NCBI RefSeq assembly: GCF_024204685.1
Contig: NZ_CP100350.1
Span: 1,583,501-1,647,500 of the forward strand
DNA length: 64,000 nt
Reading direction: 5' to 3'
Origin: Gilvimarinus sp. DA14
Lineage (GTDB): Bacteria; Pseudomonadota; Gammaproteobacteria; Pseudomonadales; Cellvibrionaceae
A model generated the notes under the pieces. The model worked only from the letters and a program-made list of their open reading frames with translations, was not told the origin of the DNA and did no database searches. Shown here piece by piece: positions 42,619 to 52,411 of the stretch (position 1 is the stretch's first letter; every line of letters begins with the position of its first letter). Both the position numbers and the translations under genes were made by a program.

Positions 42619-43683
42619 ATGACAATAATGAGAGCATCAACAAAAACCTTTGCACACGCTAAAAAGCTCGCTACGCTCGTCGCAGCCACTACCGCCCTAT
42701 GTTTTGTCAGTGGCACTCAAGCACAGACACTAACCAGTAACCAAACCGGCACGCACAATGGTTACTACTATTCGTTTTGGACTGACGCACCAGGCACAGT
42801 ATCAATGACGCTTGGTTCCGGCGGCAACTACTCATCACAGTGGAGCAACACAGGCAACTGGGTAGGCGGTAAAGGGTGGAACCCCGGCGGACGTCGTACC
42901 GTCAACTACTCCGGCACCTTTAATCCCTCGGGCAATGGCTACCTTACCCTCTATGGCTGGACTACGAGCCCTCTGGTTGAGTATTACATTGTCGATAACT
43001 GGGGTACCTATCGTCCCGGCGAAAGCGGCACCTACTATGGCACCGTGTACTCCGATGGTGGCACCTACGATATTTATCGCACCCAAAGAGTCAATCAACC
43101 CTCTATTCAGGGGACAGCGACTTTTTATCAATACTGGAGTGTTCGCCAGCAAAAACGCACTGGTGGCACCATCACTACAGGCAATCACTTCGACGCCTGG
43201 GCCAGCCACGGCTTAAATCTGGGTAATCACGATTATATGGTGATGGCTACCGAAGGCTATCAGAGCAGCGGTAATTCCAATATCACCTTGGGTTCAAGTG
43301 GCGGCGGAAACAATGGCGGTGGAGGTGAAAGCATCACCGTCAGAGCGCGGGGCGTAAGTGGCAGTGAACACATTAATTTGCGCGTCGGTGGAGCGACCGT
43401 AGCCGATTGGACCTTAAGCACCAGCTTCCAAAACTATACTTACAATGGCAGCGCCTACGGCGATGTGAATGTCGAATACGATAACGACGCCTCGGGTCGT
43501 GATGTGATTCTTGATTATGTCACCGTGAACGGAGAAAACCGCCAGGCGGAAGATATGGAGTACAACACGTCGACTTACGCCAATGGTGAATGCGGTGGTG
43601 GCTCTTACTCCGAAACCATGCACTGCAGTGGTGTGATTGGCTTTGGCCACACCGATGACTGCTTTAGCGGCAGCTGTAATTAA
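42619..43683 (+). CDS. Endo-1,4-beta-xylanase, GH11 with C-terminal CBM60/CBM36-type domain
   Basis: A 354-residue secreted enzyme. Signal peptide ~1-36 (ending QAQ), GH11 jelly roll ~37-225 with catalytic Glu121 ([12 protein letters not shown]) and Glu212 ([10 protein letters not shown]), a Gly/Asn linker, then a Ca-dependent xylan-binding module (~238-354, [43 protein letters not shown]) with a Cys-rich tail ([18 protein letters not shown]). It cuts xylan chains. ATG 42619 has GGAG 7 nt upstream. Single gene with its own regulatory region; not part of the arabinan clusters. Confidence 0.92.
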   Translation: MTIMRASTKTFAHAKKLATLVAATTALCFVSGTQAQTLTSNQTGTHNGYYYSFWTDAPGTVSMTLGSGGNYSSQWSNTGNWVGGKGWNPGGRRTVNYSGTFNPSGNGYLTLYGWTTSPLVEYYIVDNWGTYRPGESGTYYGTVYSDGGTYDIYRTQRVNQPSIQGTATFYQYWSVRQQKRTGGTITTGNHFDAWASHGLNLGNHDYMVMATEGYQSSGNSNITLGSSGGGNNGGGGESITVRARGVSGSEHINLRVGGATVADWTLSTSFQNYTYNGSAYGDVNVEYDNDASGRDVILDYVTVNGENRQAEDMEYNTSTYANGECGGGSYSETMHCSGVIGFGHTDDCFSGSCN

Positions 43684-43731
43684 GGGGTAAACGGCATGCG
43701 GTGAACGGGTGACGGGGAACGAGAAATTTAC

Positions 43732-43759
43732 GTTCACCGTTCACCGTTCACCGTTCACC
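43732..43759. repeat. Four tandem copies of a 7-bp unit
   Basis: GTTCACC is repeated four times without change between the ends of the xylanase and helicase genes. The partly complementary GGTGAACG occurs at 43700-43707, so a hairpin is possible. A slippage-prone site. Confidence 0.85.
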
Positions 43760-43761
43760 GG

Positions 43762-45171
43762 CTATTTTTTTCCTTCCCCACCCTGGCGGGCAAAAGGTTT
43801 TACTTTTCCGCCACCATTGCCTGCTTTCTTTTTCTGCCAAAAGCTTTTTTTGGCGGCAGGCTTTCCATCATTATTTTTTGCCTCTGGCTTGCCAGAGTCG
43901 GTATTCTTATTGCGCCCTTGCGAAGGTTTTTTAGGCTTATTACCAGATGGTTTTTTATTGCGCGGGTTACCACTGCGCGAGCGATTATTGCGCGCGCCGC
44001 GTTTTTCCAAACTGGATTCGGGTAAGGCGTGCTGCGGCTCAAAACCGACGATAAACTCACGCGGCAAGATGGTTTTAATCAACCGCTCAATTTCACTGAG
44101 CATATCGAACTCGTCAGCACTTACCAATGACACAGCAGCGCCCTCGGCGCCAGCGCGACCGGTGCGGCCGATTCTGTGTACATAATCTTCCGCAACCTGC
44201 GGTAAATCAAAGTTCACCACCTGGGGCAGCTGGTCAATATCCACGCCGCGTGCGGCAATATCCGTGGCCACCAGAATACGCACTTTATTGGCTTTAAAAT
44301 CGGCCAGCGCGCGGGTACGTGCCCCCTGACTTTTATTGCCGTGAATCGCTGCAGCCTTTAAACCAGCGGCATCCAGCTGCTTCACTAATTTGTTAGCGCC
44401 GTGCTTGGTGCGGGAAAACACCAACACCTGATGCCAGTTGTTGGTTTTAATCAGTTCAATCAACAAACTGGTTTTTTCTTTTTTGTCTACCGGATAAATC
44501 CACTGCTTAACCCGGGTCGCGGTACTGTTGGGCGGATTAACGGTAATTTCTACCGGGTTATGCACAATAGTCTTGGCCAGCTGGCGAATCTCGGGGCTGA
44601 AGGTAGCCGAGAACATCAGGTTTTGCCGCTTGCTAGGCATCAGCGCCATAATTTTGCGGATATCGTGAATAAAGCCCATATCCAGCATACGGTCGGCTTC
44701 ATCCAACACCAGAATTTCCAACGCATCAAATTTAACCGCACCCTGCTGATACAAATCCAGCAGGCGTCCGGGGGTGGCCACCAGAATATCCACACCGCCG
44801 CGCAGGCGCATCATCTGCGGATTAATCTTTACCCCACCAAACACCACCGTGGACTTAATAGGCACATAGCGACTGTACTGCGCCACATTGTCCCCGACCT
44901 GCGCGGCCAATTCACGCGTTGGGGTCAGCACCAGGGCTCTCACCTGATTACCCGGCGGGCGTTTGCCACCTGCGCTTTGGCATAAGCGCTCGAGCATGGG
45001 CAGGGTAAAGCCGGCGGTTTTACCGGTACCCGTCTGGGCGGCGGCCATCACATCCTGACCTTTTAATACGGCGGGAATCGCCTGGGCCTGAATGGGTGTT
45101 GGGGTGTCATAGCCCTGTTCGGCAACGGCTTGTTGGATTTCGGGGGAAAGGCCAAGTTCGGCAAAGATCAT
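43762..45171 (-). CDS. rhlE: DEAD-box ATP-dependent RNA helicase, RhlE type
   Basis: A 469-residue helicase with [17 protein letters not shown] (motif I), PTRELAAQ (Ia), [12 protein letters not shown] (II), MFSATFS (III), [18 protein letters not shown] (IV), [12 protein letters not shown] (V) and [15 protein letters not shown] (VI), then a basic, Asn/Lys/Gly-rich low-complexity tail from ~residue 385 typical of RhlE. It remodels RNA, with roles in ribosome assembly and RNA decay, especially in the cold. Single gene. Confidence 0.92.
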   Translation of the reverse strand: MIFAELGLSPEIQQAVAEQGYDTPTPIQAQAIPAVLKGQDVMAAAQTGTGKTAGFTLPMLERLCQSAGGKRPPGNQVRALVLTPTRELAAQVGDNVAQYSRYVPIKSTVVFGGVKINPQMMRLRGGVDILVATPGRLLDLYQQGAVKFDALEILVLDEADRMLDMGFIHDIRKIMALMPSKRQNLMFSATFSPEIRQLAKTIVHNPVEITVNPPNSTATRVKQWIYPVDKKEKTSLLIELIKTNNWHQVLVFSRTKHGANKLVKQLDAAGLKAAAIHGNKSQGARTRALADFKANKVRILVATDIAARGVDIDQLPQVVNFDLPQVAEDYVHRIGRTGRAGAEGAAVSLVSADEFDMLSEIERLIKTILPREFIVGFEPQHALPESSLEKRGARNNRSRSGNPRNKKPSGNKPKKPSQGRNKNTDSGKPEAKNNDGKPAAKKSFWQKKKAGNGGGKVKPFARQGGEGKK

Positions 45172-45256
45172 AGAGGGGAATTCTGAATTAACGAAAGGGG
45201 CGCGAAGGATACAGTAGTGGCTGAATAATAGCCAGTTAATGCAGATAAAAGAACGT

Positions 45257-45284
45257 CCAACCGCCCGCTGAAACGGGCGGTTGG
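45257..45284 (-). terminator. Hairpin after GH127 gene, probable terminator
   Basis: Perfect 11-bp stem CCAACCGCCCG / CGGGCGGTTGG, 11 bp after the GH127 stop. On the minus strand it is followed by ACGTTCTTTTA, so the T-run is interrupted. Confidence 0.55.
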
Positions 45285-45294
45285 CAGGTTAGGG

Positions 45295-47667
45295 TTAATC
45301 GGTGCTGTTAGGCATGTCTGACAACAATCGAACCCCGTAAATACCGCCAGCGACGGAGTTTTCAGCCGCGACGAACTTCAACTCATGCTTACCCTCTGAA
45401 CCCAGTGCCAGCATCTGCTCTGGAATCGGATACTCCACGGTATAAAACTCTGCCCCATGCTCGCCGCTTAAGGTCACTTCTGCCAGCGTTTTACCGTTAA
45501 GCTCAATAAAGAAATGCCGTCCGGTGTCGCCACCGAAGTAGGTGATCTGCAAGATTCTGGCTTGACCGTCCGGGTCATTCATCTGGTAGCTGAACCAGTC
45601 GTGGGCGTGGCGCCAGTGACGGCCAAAGTTAACCCCGGCTTCACTTTCACTCCCTTTAAAGAAGTGATCGGATTCCGGCTGCTGCTCACCCGGTGCGACT
45701 TTATCCACGGTCACCGCTTCTAAGGCTAAGTTAGCGACCTCTTCAGCGGCGCGCTTCTCGCGTAAAGCGTTAATATTCTCCGGGGTACTGTAGGGCCAGT
45801 AGAGCATATAGCGCGACTCGTGCACGCGGAAAAACGGAATCAACTCTACGTTTTGGTAAGACTCGGGCTGAATCAACTCAGAGGCCTTAAAGCGTAACTC
45901 GTCATCTGCAATACGCGTAATCTTATCGGCAAAGTTAGTGTCCTTCGCCACCAGCATCGGCGCCTGCTCAATTGGGCAGCGCTCGCCATCGGCAATGTGC
46001 CCCATGCGGCTGGCATCGGAGTAGTAGTTAAGTACCTCATCTTTAAACGGCGAAGTTTTCGCAGACAGCACGATCGGCCCGTGCATCACCGCATAATAGT
46101 CAGAACCATCGGGCAGAGCTTCCAAATGGGTTTTCATTGGTAGTTTAAGCTCTACTACATCGCCCTTTCGCCAGTCTCGGTCAAGCTCGATGTATTGCCC
46201 CGCCGAGGCGTCAACCGCAACCGTTTTGCCATTAACAGTGACTTCGGCATCCGCGGTGGCCCACTGCGGATAGCGCAGTTTCAAAGTCACATCCCCGGCC
46301 TTTTCAAAGGTGAGACGGGTGGAGGAGCGATCCGGAAATTGCGTGCTTTGTGTTAACACAACCCCTTTGTCCTCCCAATTAAGAGTCGAGGGGATGTATA
46401 GATTTACCAGTAAATCATCGTCTTCGTGAGCATAGATAAACTCGCCGTACTTAAAGTGGTTCTCAATCCCCGACCCCACACAGCACCACATTCCTTGATG
46501 CGTTTCTGAGTACTTGCGGTAATGGTTAGGGCGCATAGGCGTAAAGTACACCAGGCCACCGGTATCGGGATGCTGAGACGACAAGATGTGATTGTAAAGT
46601 GCGCGCTCGTAGTAGTTCACGTAATCGAGTGAGGTATCGCGGCCGTACAACAACTTGGTTAATTTAAGCATGTTGTAGGTATTGCAGGTTTCGGGCCCCT
46701 CAATCTCTTCGATCATCGGATCAAAGTCATCTTTGTCGTGGAAGTGTTCGCGCACGCTGTTACCGCCAATGGCGACACTGCGCTCATTCACCACCGTTTC
46801 CCAAAAATACTCCGCCGCCTGGTGCCAGGAATCGTCACCACTTTCCTGCGCCACGCGCTCAAAGCCGACAATTTTAGGGATTTGCGTATTGGCGTGCAGT
46901 CCGGTCAGCTCATCGCGCTTTTGCTCTAAGGGGTTAAGGATTTTCTTGTGGGAAAATTGCTTCGCCAGAGTCAAATACTTTTTGTCGCCGGTAATCTCAT
47001 ACACATCGGCAAAGGTTTCGTTCATACCACCATATTCAGTGGTCAGCATTTGCTCGATTTGCTCGTCGGATAAATCGGCTACTAGATTATCAACCCAGTC
47101 GGCCCATTTGATCATCATCCGCTTGGCCTGTTCACTTCCGGTATACAGGTAGGCATCGCGCAGCCCGGCAAAAATTTTGTGCAGGTTGTACCAGGGTACC
47201 CAGTATCCGTTTAAGGCAAACAGGTCCGCGCGAATGTCACCCTTGGCGATTTCCTGCCAAAGCTTATCGCTATTGGGTACACCGCCTAAATAACCATTGC
47301 CGTTGGCGTTTTGCGCGCGCTCTAACTCGTCCAGCACATACTGCAGACGCTGCTGTACATCTTCCCGACCGGTAGCGGCATAGGCAAGGCTCAGCGAGGT
47401 CACATAATGGCCGCCGATGTGGCCATCGAGGCCGGTATTTTCCCAATTACCGTAGCTGGCTGTTTTAGGTGTTAAACCCGCTTCTCGCAAATAAGGCGCC
47501 AGTAGCCGATCCGGCGACATAGTCATCACATACTCAAGATTTTTATTCTGCGCATGGGCAAAAGGGCCGTCGTTTACACGCACCTGATCAATGTCGAAGT
47601 AGTCAACCGCATCGGCACTGCTACTAACAACCGCCATAGCGGCGCAAAGGACAAGTTTTTTTATCAT
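45295..47667 (-). CDS. Beta-L-arabinofuranosidase-like enzyme, GH127
   Basis: A 790-residue secreted protein (signal peptide ~1-20, SSSADA) of the GH127/DUF1680 family: helical barrel with NLEYVMTMSPDRLLAPYLREAGL, GLDGHIGGHYVTSLSLAYAATG, the conserved ETCNTYNMLKLTKLL (Glu, Cys) and MWCCVGSGIENH (Cys pair, where the catalytic Cys and Zn ligands lie), then beta domains and a C-terminal module. GH127 enzymes remove beta-L-arabinofuranose from plant glycoproteins or pectin side chains. Last gene of the arabinose cluster but separated from GH43 by a terminator. ATG 47667 follows AGGTCC. Confidence 0.9.
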   Translation of the reverse strand: MIKKLVLCAAMAVVSSSADAVDYFDIDQVRVNDGPFAHAQNKNLEYVMTMSPDRLLAPYLREAGLTPKTASYGNWENTGLDGHIGGHYVTSLSLAYAATGREDVQQRLQYVLDELERAQNANGNGYLGGVPNSDKLWQEIAKGDIRADLFALNGYWVPWYNLHKIFAGLRDAYLYTGSEQAKRMMIKWADWVDNLVADLSDEQIEQMLTTEYGGMNETFADVYEITGDKKYLTLAKQFSHKKILNPLEQKRDELTGLHANTQIPKIVGFERVAQESGDDSWHQAAEYFWETVVNERSVAIGGNSVREHFHDKDDFDPMIEEIEGPETCNTYNMLKLTKLLYGRDTSLDYVNYYERALYNHILSSQHPDTGGLVYFTPMRPNHYRKYSETHQGMWCCVGSGIENHFKYGEFIYAHEDDDLLVNLYIPSTLNWEDKGVVLTQSTQFPDRSSTRLTFEKAGDVTLKLRYPQWATADAEVTVNGKTVAVDASAGQYIELDRDWRKGDVVELKLPMKTHLEALPDGSDYYAVMHGPIVLSAKTSPFKDEVLNYYSDASRMGHIADGERCPIEQAPMLVAKDTNFADKITRIADDELRFKASELIQPESYQNVELIPFFRVHESRYMLYWPYSTPENINALREKRAAEEVANLALEAVTVDKVAPGEQQPESDHFFKGSESEAGVNFGRHWRHAHDWFSYQMNDPDGQARILQITYFGGDTGRHFFIELNGKTLAEVTLSGEHGAEFYTVEYPIPEQMLALGSEGKHELKFVAAENSVAGGIYGVRLLSDMPNSTD

Positions 47668-47691
47668 GGTTCTGGACCTGTTTATACCGAT

Positions 47692-47717
47692 TAAAAAAAG
47701 GCCCGCAAAGCGAGCCT
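47692..47717 (-). terminator. Terminator between GH43 and GH127
   Basis: On the minus strand, stem AGGCTCGC / GCGGGCCT (one G-T pair) with TTT loop, followed by seven T. Confidence 0.8.
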
Positions 47718-47747
47718 GAAGGTTTGGTTCAGTGGATCTGCACCAAA

Positions 47748-48695
47748 TTAATCATCTAATGCCGCATCGCCAAAGATCGGCATACCGTCCTCACCCCACT
47801 TAAGCTTTTTCACAAAAGTGTGACGGTTGGGATCCCACAATGGGTCGCCCTCAATTTCGGTGTAGGTGCGGGCATGGTAAACCAGCAAGTCGGTCTCGCC
47901 GTCTTCAGCTTTGGTAAAGCTGTTGTGGCCGGGGCCAAAGATATTGTAGTCGGGGCTGGAGCGCAGCACCGGCTCTTTGGACTTGGTCCAGCTCGCGGGA
48001 TCCAGCAAGTCGGCATTTTCATCGGCCCACAGCAAACCCATTGCGTAGTTTTCGTCGGTAGCACTGGCCGAGTAAGTCATAAAGATCTTACCACCGTGCT
48101 TCACGATAGACGGCCCTTCGTTTACCCAGAAACCAATAATTTCCCAGTCGTACTCGGGGATGGTCAAACGCACAGGCTCGCCATCAATTTCGGTGGGAGT
48201 TTTCATGGGGGCGATGTACAGGTTGGAATTACCGCGAATACCCTCTTCCTTTTGCGCCCACACATAGTAGAGAACGTCTTTGTGCGTAAACGTCGTGGCA
48301 TCCAGACAGAAGGTATCAATGCCCGAATCGATCTGTCCCTCAAAGGTCCACTCACCCGCTACCGGGTTGTCGTCTTTACACGAGATGGCGTACATCCGGT
48401 GCTGGAACAAATCGTTTTTGATTTCGCGCGAGGATGCCGCAGCGAAATACACATACCAGGCGCCCTGGTTGAAGTGAATCTCGGGCGCCCAAATCAGGTC
48501 GCTGTAAGGACCGGTATCTGGCTTTTTCCATACCATTACCGGCTCAGCGGTGGCCAGCTCGGCAATGGTTTTGGCGCGGCGCAATTCAACACCGTCGTAA
48601 GCGGGCACACTGGCGGTAAAGTAGTAATAGCCGTCGGTGTGCTTGTAAATGTGCGGGTCGGCCCGCTGTTCAATTAACGGTTTTAATACAGTCAC
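47748..48695 (-). CDS. Cytoplasmic GH43 arabinofuranosidase-like enzyme
   Basis: A 315-residue GH43 without any signal peptide: base Asp in EQRADPHIYK, modulator Asp in FCLDATTFTH, acid Glu in VNEGPSIVKH, GPGHNSF near the end. Probably an exo-enzyme that trims arabino-oligosaccharides brought in by the transporter encoded 18 bp upstream. It is a paralogue of the exported GH43 at 28405-29412. Start codon is GTG at 48695, preceded by GGAGATAACA; a neat in-operon Shine-Dalgarno. Confidence 0.9.
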   Translation of the reverse strand: MTVLKPLIEQRADPHIYKHTDGYYYFTASVPAYDGVELRRAKTIAELATAEPVMVWKKPDTGPYSDLIWAPEIHFNQGAWYVYFAAASSREIKNDLFQHRMYAISCKDDNPVAGEWTFEGQIDSGIDTFCLDATTFTHKDVLYYVWAQKEEGIRGNSNLYIAPMKTPTEIDGEPVRLTIPEYDWEIIGFWVNEGPSIVKHGGKIFMTYSASATDENYAMGLLWADENADLLDPASWTKSKEPVLRSSPDYNIFGPGHNSFTKAEDGETDLLVYHARTYTEIEGDPLWDPNRHTFVKKLKWGEDGMPIFGDAALDD

Positions 48696-48712
48696 TGTTA
48701 TCTCCGAAACTG

Positions 48713-50086
48713 TTAGGTTGTCTCTTCAATGGTGTAGTCGGGCGCTTCCGATTCAATCTCGCCGCGCTCCACCATCTCGTTGTAAAAGCGATCGGTAATT
48801 TTGTACTTGTAAAGCACCAAACCCAGCAAGGTGTGAAACACCCCGGGTATCACGGTTAGCATCAGGGCAATACCGGTCAGAGCAAGCTCGGTTTGTTGTT
48901 CACCGGCTTGATAGCCGAAAAAGGTCAGCAGCAGACCGGTAATAAAGCCCGCCAGGCCTGCACCGGCTTTTTGGCAAAAAGAAATACCGCCAAATGCCAA
49001 GCCTGAAACTCGCTTGCCGGTTTTTGCCTGACCATAGTCCACCGCCTCGGCAATGGCGGACCAAAATACTGGCGCGTGCAAGTCCACGACAAAAGACAGA
49101 ATCACATAGAGCACAAAGGCCAGGGCAATATCGCCTGGGGATACGGCAAAGTACATCAACAGGCTAATGACACCCACTAAAATTTGCGAATAGCGAAACA
49201 GTTTGACCTTACAGTAGCGTTTGGTAATCCAGGTAGAAGCCACCATGGACGCAATAGACGCGGCAATACCAGCACTGGTAAAGGTCGCCGCCATACTTTC
49301 ACTACCACCTAAGTAATAAATGGTGTAGTAAAAGGCCACCCCACCGCGCATGGCATAACCCAGAGTCCCCAGCATGCAGCAGGCCGCAAGTACCAACCAC
49401 TGATCGTTCTTGAGCAGCAATTTCAATTGCTCGCCCAGTGGCTTTTTATCCACCACATGCTCAACACGTTCGCGGGTGCTCGCAAAGCAAAATAGCAAAA
49501 GCCCCACCCCCACCAAAGACATAAAGCCCATAGCCAGCTGATAGCCTTTAGCCGCGTTGCCGTCGCCCCACATGGCGGCCAGCGCTGGTACCGACGCTAC
49601 AATCACAACATTGGCAATTTTCGCGAAGAACATGCGATAGCCGTTGGCAGACAAGCGCTCTTGTGGATCGCTGGTAAGCACACCGATGTAAGAGATATAG
49701 GGAATCGCCACACCGGTAAACATTAAGGTGGCAAACAGATAAGTCACATAAGCCCAGACTAATTTCGCGTTGTAGGAAAAGTCGGGCGTGGTAAACAAGA
49801 GAAAAACTGCGAACCCGTAGGGAACAGACAAATACAAAAAGTACTGGCGAAAACGCCCCCAACGGCTTTTGAATTTATCGGTCAGCATGCCCATCAGCGG
49901 GTCGCTGAGCGCATCGAGAAAACGGGCGGCGAGAAACAAGGTCCCTACATGGGCGGGCTTAAGGCCGAAAATGTCCGTATAAAAATACTGCATAAAGTAG
50001 AACATGGCAGCGATCATTACATTGACCGACATATCACCCGCGCCAAAACCTACTTTTTCTACAACGGATAGCTTTTCAGTTTTCAT
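48713..50086 (-). CDS. GPH-family sugar:cation symporter
   Basis: A 457-residue twelve-helix transporter of the glycoside-pentoside-hexuronide family (melibiose/xyloside permease relatives): KVGFGAGDMSVNVMIAAMFYFMQYFYTDIFGL, SDPLMGMLTDKFKSRWGRFRQYFLYLSVPYG, and ADAVDYGQAKTGKRVSGLAFGGISFCQKAGAG-like late motif. Imports arabinose or arabino-oligosaccharides with Na+ or H+. Between araA (after a terminator) and GH43. ATG 50086. Confidence 0.9.
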   Translation of the reverse strand: MKTEKLSVVEKVGFGAGDMSVNVMIAAMFYFMQYFYTDIFGLKPAHVGTLFLAARFLDALSDPLMGMLTDKFKSRWGRFRQYFLYLSVPYGFAVFLLFTTPDFSYNAKLVWAYVTYLFATLMFTGVAIPYISYIGVLTSDPQERLSANGYRMFFAKIANVVIVASVPALAAMWGDGNAAKGYQLAMGFMSLVGVGLLLFCFASTRERVEHVVDKKPLGEQLKLLLKNDQWLVLAACCMLGTLGYAMRGGVAFYYTIYYLGGSESMAATFTSAGIAASIASMVASTWITKRYCKVKLFRYSQILVGVISLLMYFAVSPGDIALAFVLYVILSFVVDLHAPVFWSAIAEAVDYGQAKTGKRVSGLAFGGISFCQKAGAGLAGFITGLLLTFFGYQAGEQQTELALTGIALMLTVIPGVFHTLLGLVLYKYKITDRFYNEMVERGEIESEAPDYTIEETT

Positions 50087-50150
50087 TATTGTTTACACTC
50101 TTAACGGTGACAGGTGCACCAGTTGTTTACGACTGGCACACCCCATACAG

Positions 50151-50177
50151 CAAAAAGCCGGCGCCATAGCGCCGGCT
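50151..50177 (-). terminator. Terminator or attenuator after araA
   Basis: On the minus strand, stem AGCCGGCGC / GCGCCGGCT with a four-base loop then TTTTT. It may lower transporter expression relative to araBDA; no separate strong promoter is evident before the transporter gene. Confidence 0.85.
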
Positions 50178-50189
50178 ATAAGATTGGGC

Positions 50190-51692
50190 TTATACGCCCT
50201 TGCTCAGGTGATAATAAACAGCGTTGTGGCGCAACTCGTTTTTGAAATCGCGCAGCTTGGTGTCATTATCAATCACTACCGCTTCAACACCCGCCATTTC
50301 GGCAAAGTCGATGATCTGATCGGTGGTTACCGCCTGGCTGTACACACTGTGGTGCGCGCCACCGGCATGAATCCACGCGGCACCTGCCACGGCCAAATTG
50401 GGTCGCGGCTCCCACAGTGCGCGACCAACCGGCAGGTTAGGCAGATCTTTCGGTGGGGTTACGGTATCCAACTCGTTAATGATCATGCGGAAACGGTTGC
50501 CCAAATCCACAATCGAAACATTCAGAGCAGGGCCAGGGGTACCGTTAAAAATCAAACGGGCGATGTCTTTGCGAATACCAATGGTGTGCAAAGCCACTTC
50601 AACACGAGGCTTGTCCTGAGCGATGGTAGGACAAACTTCCAACATGTGCGCGCCCAGTACCTGGTCGCTAGAGCCAAAGTTGTAGGTGTAGTCTTCCATA
50701 AAGGAGGTGCCACCTTCTTTGCCCAACGCCATAACTTTAACCACGCGAGTCATGGCTGCGGTTTTCCAATCGCCTTCACCACCATAACCATAGCCTTTCT
50801 GCATCAGACGCTGCGTGGCAATGCCGGGCAGACCAGTAATGCCATGCAAATCTTCAAAGTTATTGGTGAAAGCTTTAAAGCCGCCATCATCCAAAAACTT
50901 CTGCATGGCAATTTCCAGGCGCGCTTCATTGCGCAGCGCTTCAAACTGATGCGCGTCGTTCAACAGTTCGGCCGGTACATCGTATTCGGCTTTGTATTGT
51001 TCCACCAACGCATCAATATCCGCATCGGCGACTTCATTGGCCACAGCGGCCAGATCACCCAGACCAAACGCATGCACTTCGTAACCAAAATCCAGTTGCG
51101 CCGAAACTTTACAACCTTCGGTCACCGCAACCTGACGCATGTTGTCGCCGAAGCGAGCCACTTTCAGGCCCTGCGCTTCGTCCCAACCCATGGCCACACG
51201 AACCCAATCGTCAATTTCTTGCTTAACACGGTCAGTGTCCCAATGACCCACCACAACGCGACGGTCGTGACGCATACGCGCACCAATAAAGCCAAACTCG
51301 CGGTCACCGTGAGCGCTCTGGTGCATGTTCATGTAATCCATGTTGATTTCGCCCCAGGGCAACTCAGCGTTAAACTGAGTGTGCAGGTGCATGTAGGGCT
51401 TGTTCAGCGCCTTCAAGCCGGCAATCCACATTTTGGCGGGCGAGAAAGTGTGCATCCACAAAATCAGGCCCACACAGTTTGGGTCTGAGTTTGCACGCAG
51501 GCACACATCGAGAATATCTTCTGCGTTTTTAACCACCGGCTGAAAACGCACATTGGCAGACAATTTATCAGAGGCAGTTAAACCGGCGGCGACTTGCTCG
51601 CTGTTTTTACCCACCTGCTCCAGTACTGCGGGGCCGTACAAGGTTTGTGAGCCTGTTACCAGCCATACTTCTTTATCACCGTAAATTTTCAT
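50190..51692 (-). CDS. araA: L-arabinose isomerase
   Basis: A 500-residue cytoplasmic enzyme, the same length as E. coli AraA, turning L-arabinose into L-ribulose. Seen: [20 protein letters not shown] at the start, [80 protein letters not shown], and [14 protein letters not shown] with the Mn-binding Glu/His set. ATG 51692 (MKIYGDKE) has GCAGGA upstream; the frame's earlier TTG is not needed. It lies 27 bp after araD. Confidence 0.97.
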   Translation of the reverse strand: MKIYGDKEVWLVTGSQTLYGPAVLEQVGKNSEQVAAGLTASDKLSANVRFQPVVKNAEDILDVCLRANSDPNCVGLILWMHTFSPAKMWIAGLKALNKPYMHLHTQFNAELPWGEINMDYMNMHQSAHGDREFGFIGARMRHDRRVVVGHWDTDRVKQEIDDWVRVAMGWDEAQGLKVARFGDNMRQVAVTEGCKVSAQLDFGYEVHAFGLGDLAAVANEVADADIDALVEQYKAEYDVPAELLNDAHQFEALRNEARLEIAMQKFLDDGGFKAFTNNFEDLHGITGLPGIATQRLMQKGYGYGGEGDWKTAAMTRVVKVMALGKEGGTSFMEDYTYNFGSSDQVLGAHMLEVCPTIAQDKPRVEVALHTIGIRKDIARLIFNGTPGPALNVSIVDLGNRFRMIINELDTVTPPKDLPNLPVGRALWEPRPNLAVAGAAWIHAGGAHHSVYSQAVTTDQIIDFAEMAGVEAVVIDNDTKLRDFKNELRHNAVYYHLSKGV

Positions 51693-51718
51693 TTTCTTAT
51701 CCTGCAAATCTTAGTGGA

Positions 51719-52411
51719 TCAATTCTGCCCGTAGTAAGCGTTCTTGCCGTGCTTACGCAGGTAGTGTTTATCGACAATGCCTTGTTTTAACGGCTGCACG
51801 TCCTGCTTCAACGTGCGGGTTAAATAGGCCATTTTGGCAATTTCTTCGAGGATTACCGCGTGATACACCGACTGCGCCGCATCTTTACCCCAGGTAAAAG
51901 GTGCGTGTCCGGCGATAATCGCCATGGGTGTTTCCACCGGATTTTTGTCTTTAAAGCAATCGGTAATCTGAACGCCGGTTTCTTCCTCATAGTCACGCTC
52001 AATTTGCGCGTCGCTCATCACCGCCGTGCAGGGGATTGAGCCGTAAGCGTAATCGGCGTGTGTGGTACCAAGGCACGGAATAGGCTCTTGCGCTTGCGCC
52101 CACGCGGTCGCATAAGTGGAGTGCGTGTGCGTCACGCCGCCGATGCTGTCAAAGTGGCGGTACAAGTGGGTGTGGGTTTTGGTGTCCGACGACGGACGCA
52201 TGTTGCCCTCAATCACATTGTTTTCCAGATCGACCACTACGATGTCGTCGACCTTCAAGTCTTCGTAAGCGACGCCACTGGGCTTAATTGCTACCACACC
52301 TTTATCGCGGTCGATCTGGGATACATTACCCCAGGTGTACACCACCAAATTGCGGTGGTGCAGCTGCATATTGGCCTCGTAGACTTCGCGTTTTAACTCT
52401 AAATAACTCAT
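51719..52411 (-). CDS. araD: L-ribulose-5-phosphate 4-epimerase
   Basis: A 230-residue class II aldolase-fold epimerase with LVVYTWGNVSQID, the zinc-binding GGVTHTHSTYATAWAQA (His-x-His) and a later His in IIAGHAPFTWGKDAAQ, plus Tyr-rich C terminus. It forms D-xylulose 5-phosphate. Its ATG overlaps the araB stop (ATGA) and its Shine-Dalgarno GAAGGAG lies inside araB, so the two are coupled. Confidence 0.95.
   Translation of the reverse strand: MSYLELKREVYEANMQLHHRNLVVYTWGNVSQIDRDKGVVAIKPSGVAYEDLKVDDIVVVDLENNVIEGNMRPSSDTKTHTHLYRHFDSIGGVTHTHSTYATAWAQAQEPIPCLGTTHADYAYGSIPCTAVMSDAQIERDYEEETGVQITDCFKDKNPVETPMAIIAGHAPFTWGKDAAQSVYHAVILEEIAKMAYLTRTLKQDVQPLKQGIVDKHYLRKHGKNAYYGQN

Noticed and set aside
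50004..51488. A 494-codon open frame on the plus strand opposite araA and the transporter start
   Set aside because: It covers araA in antisense, has no family motifs, and spans two real genes and a terminator; long antisense frames are common opposite codon-biased genes.
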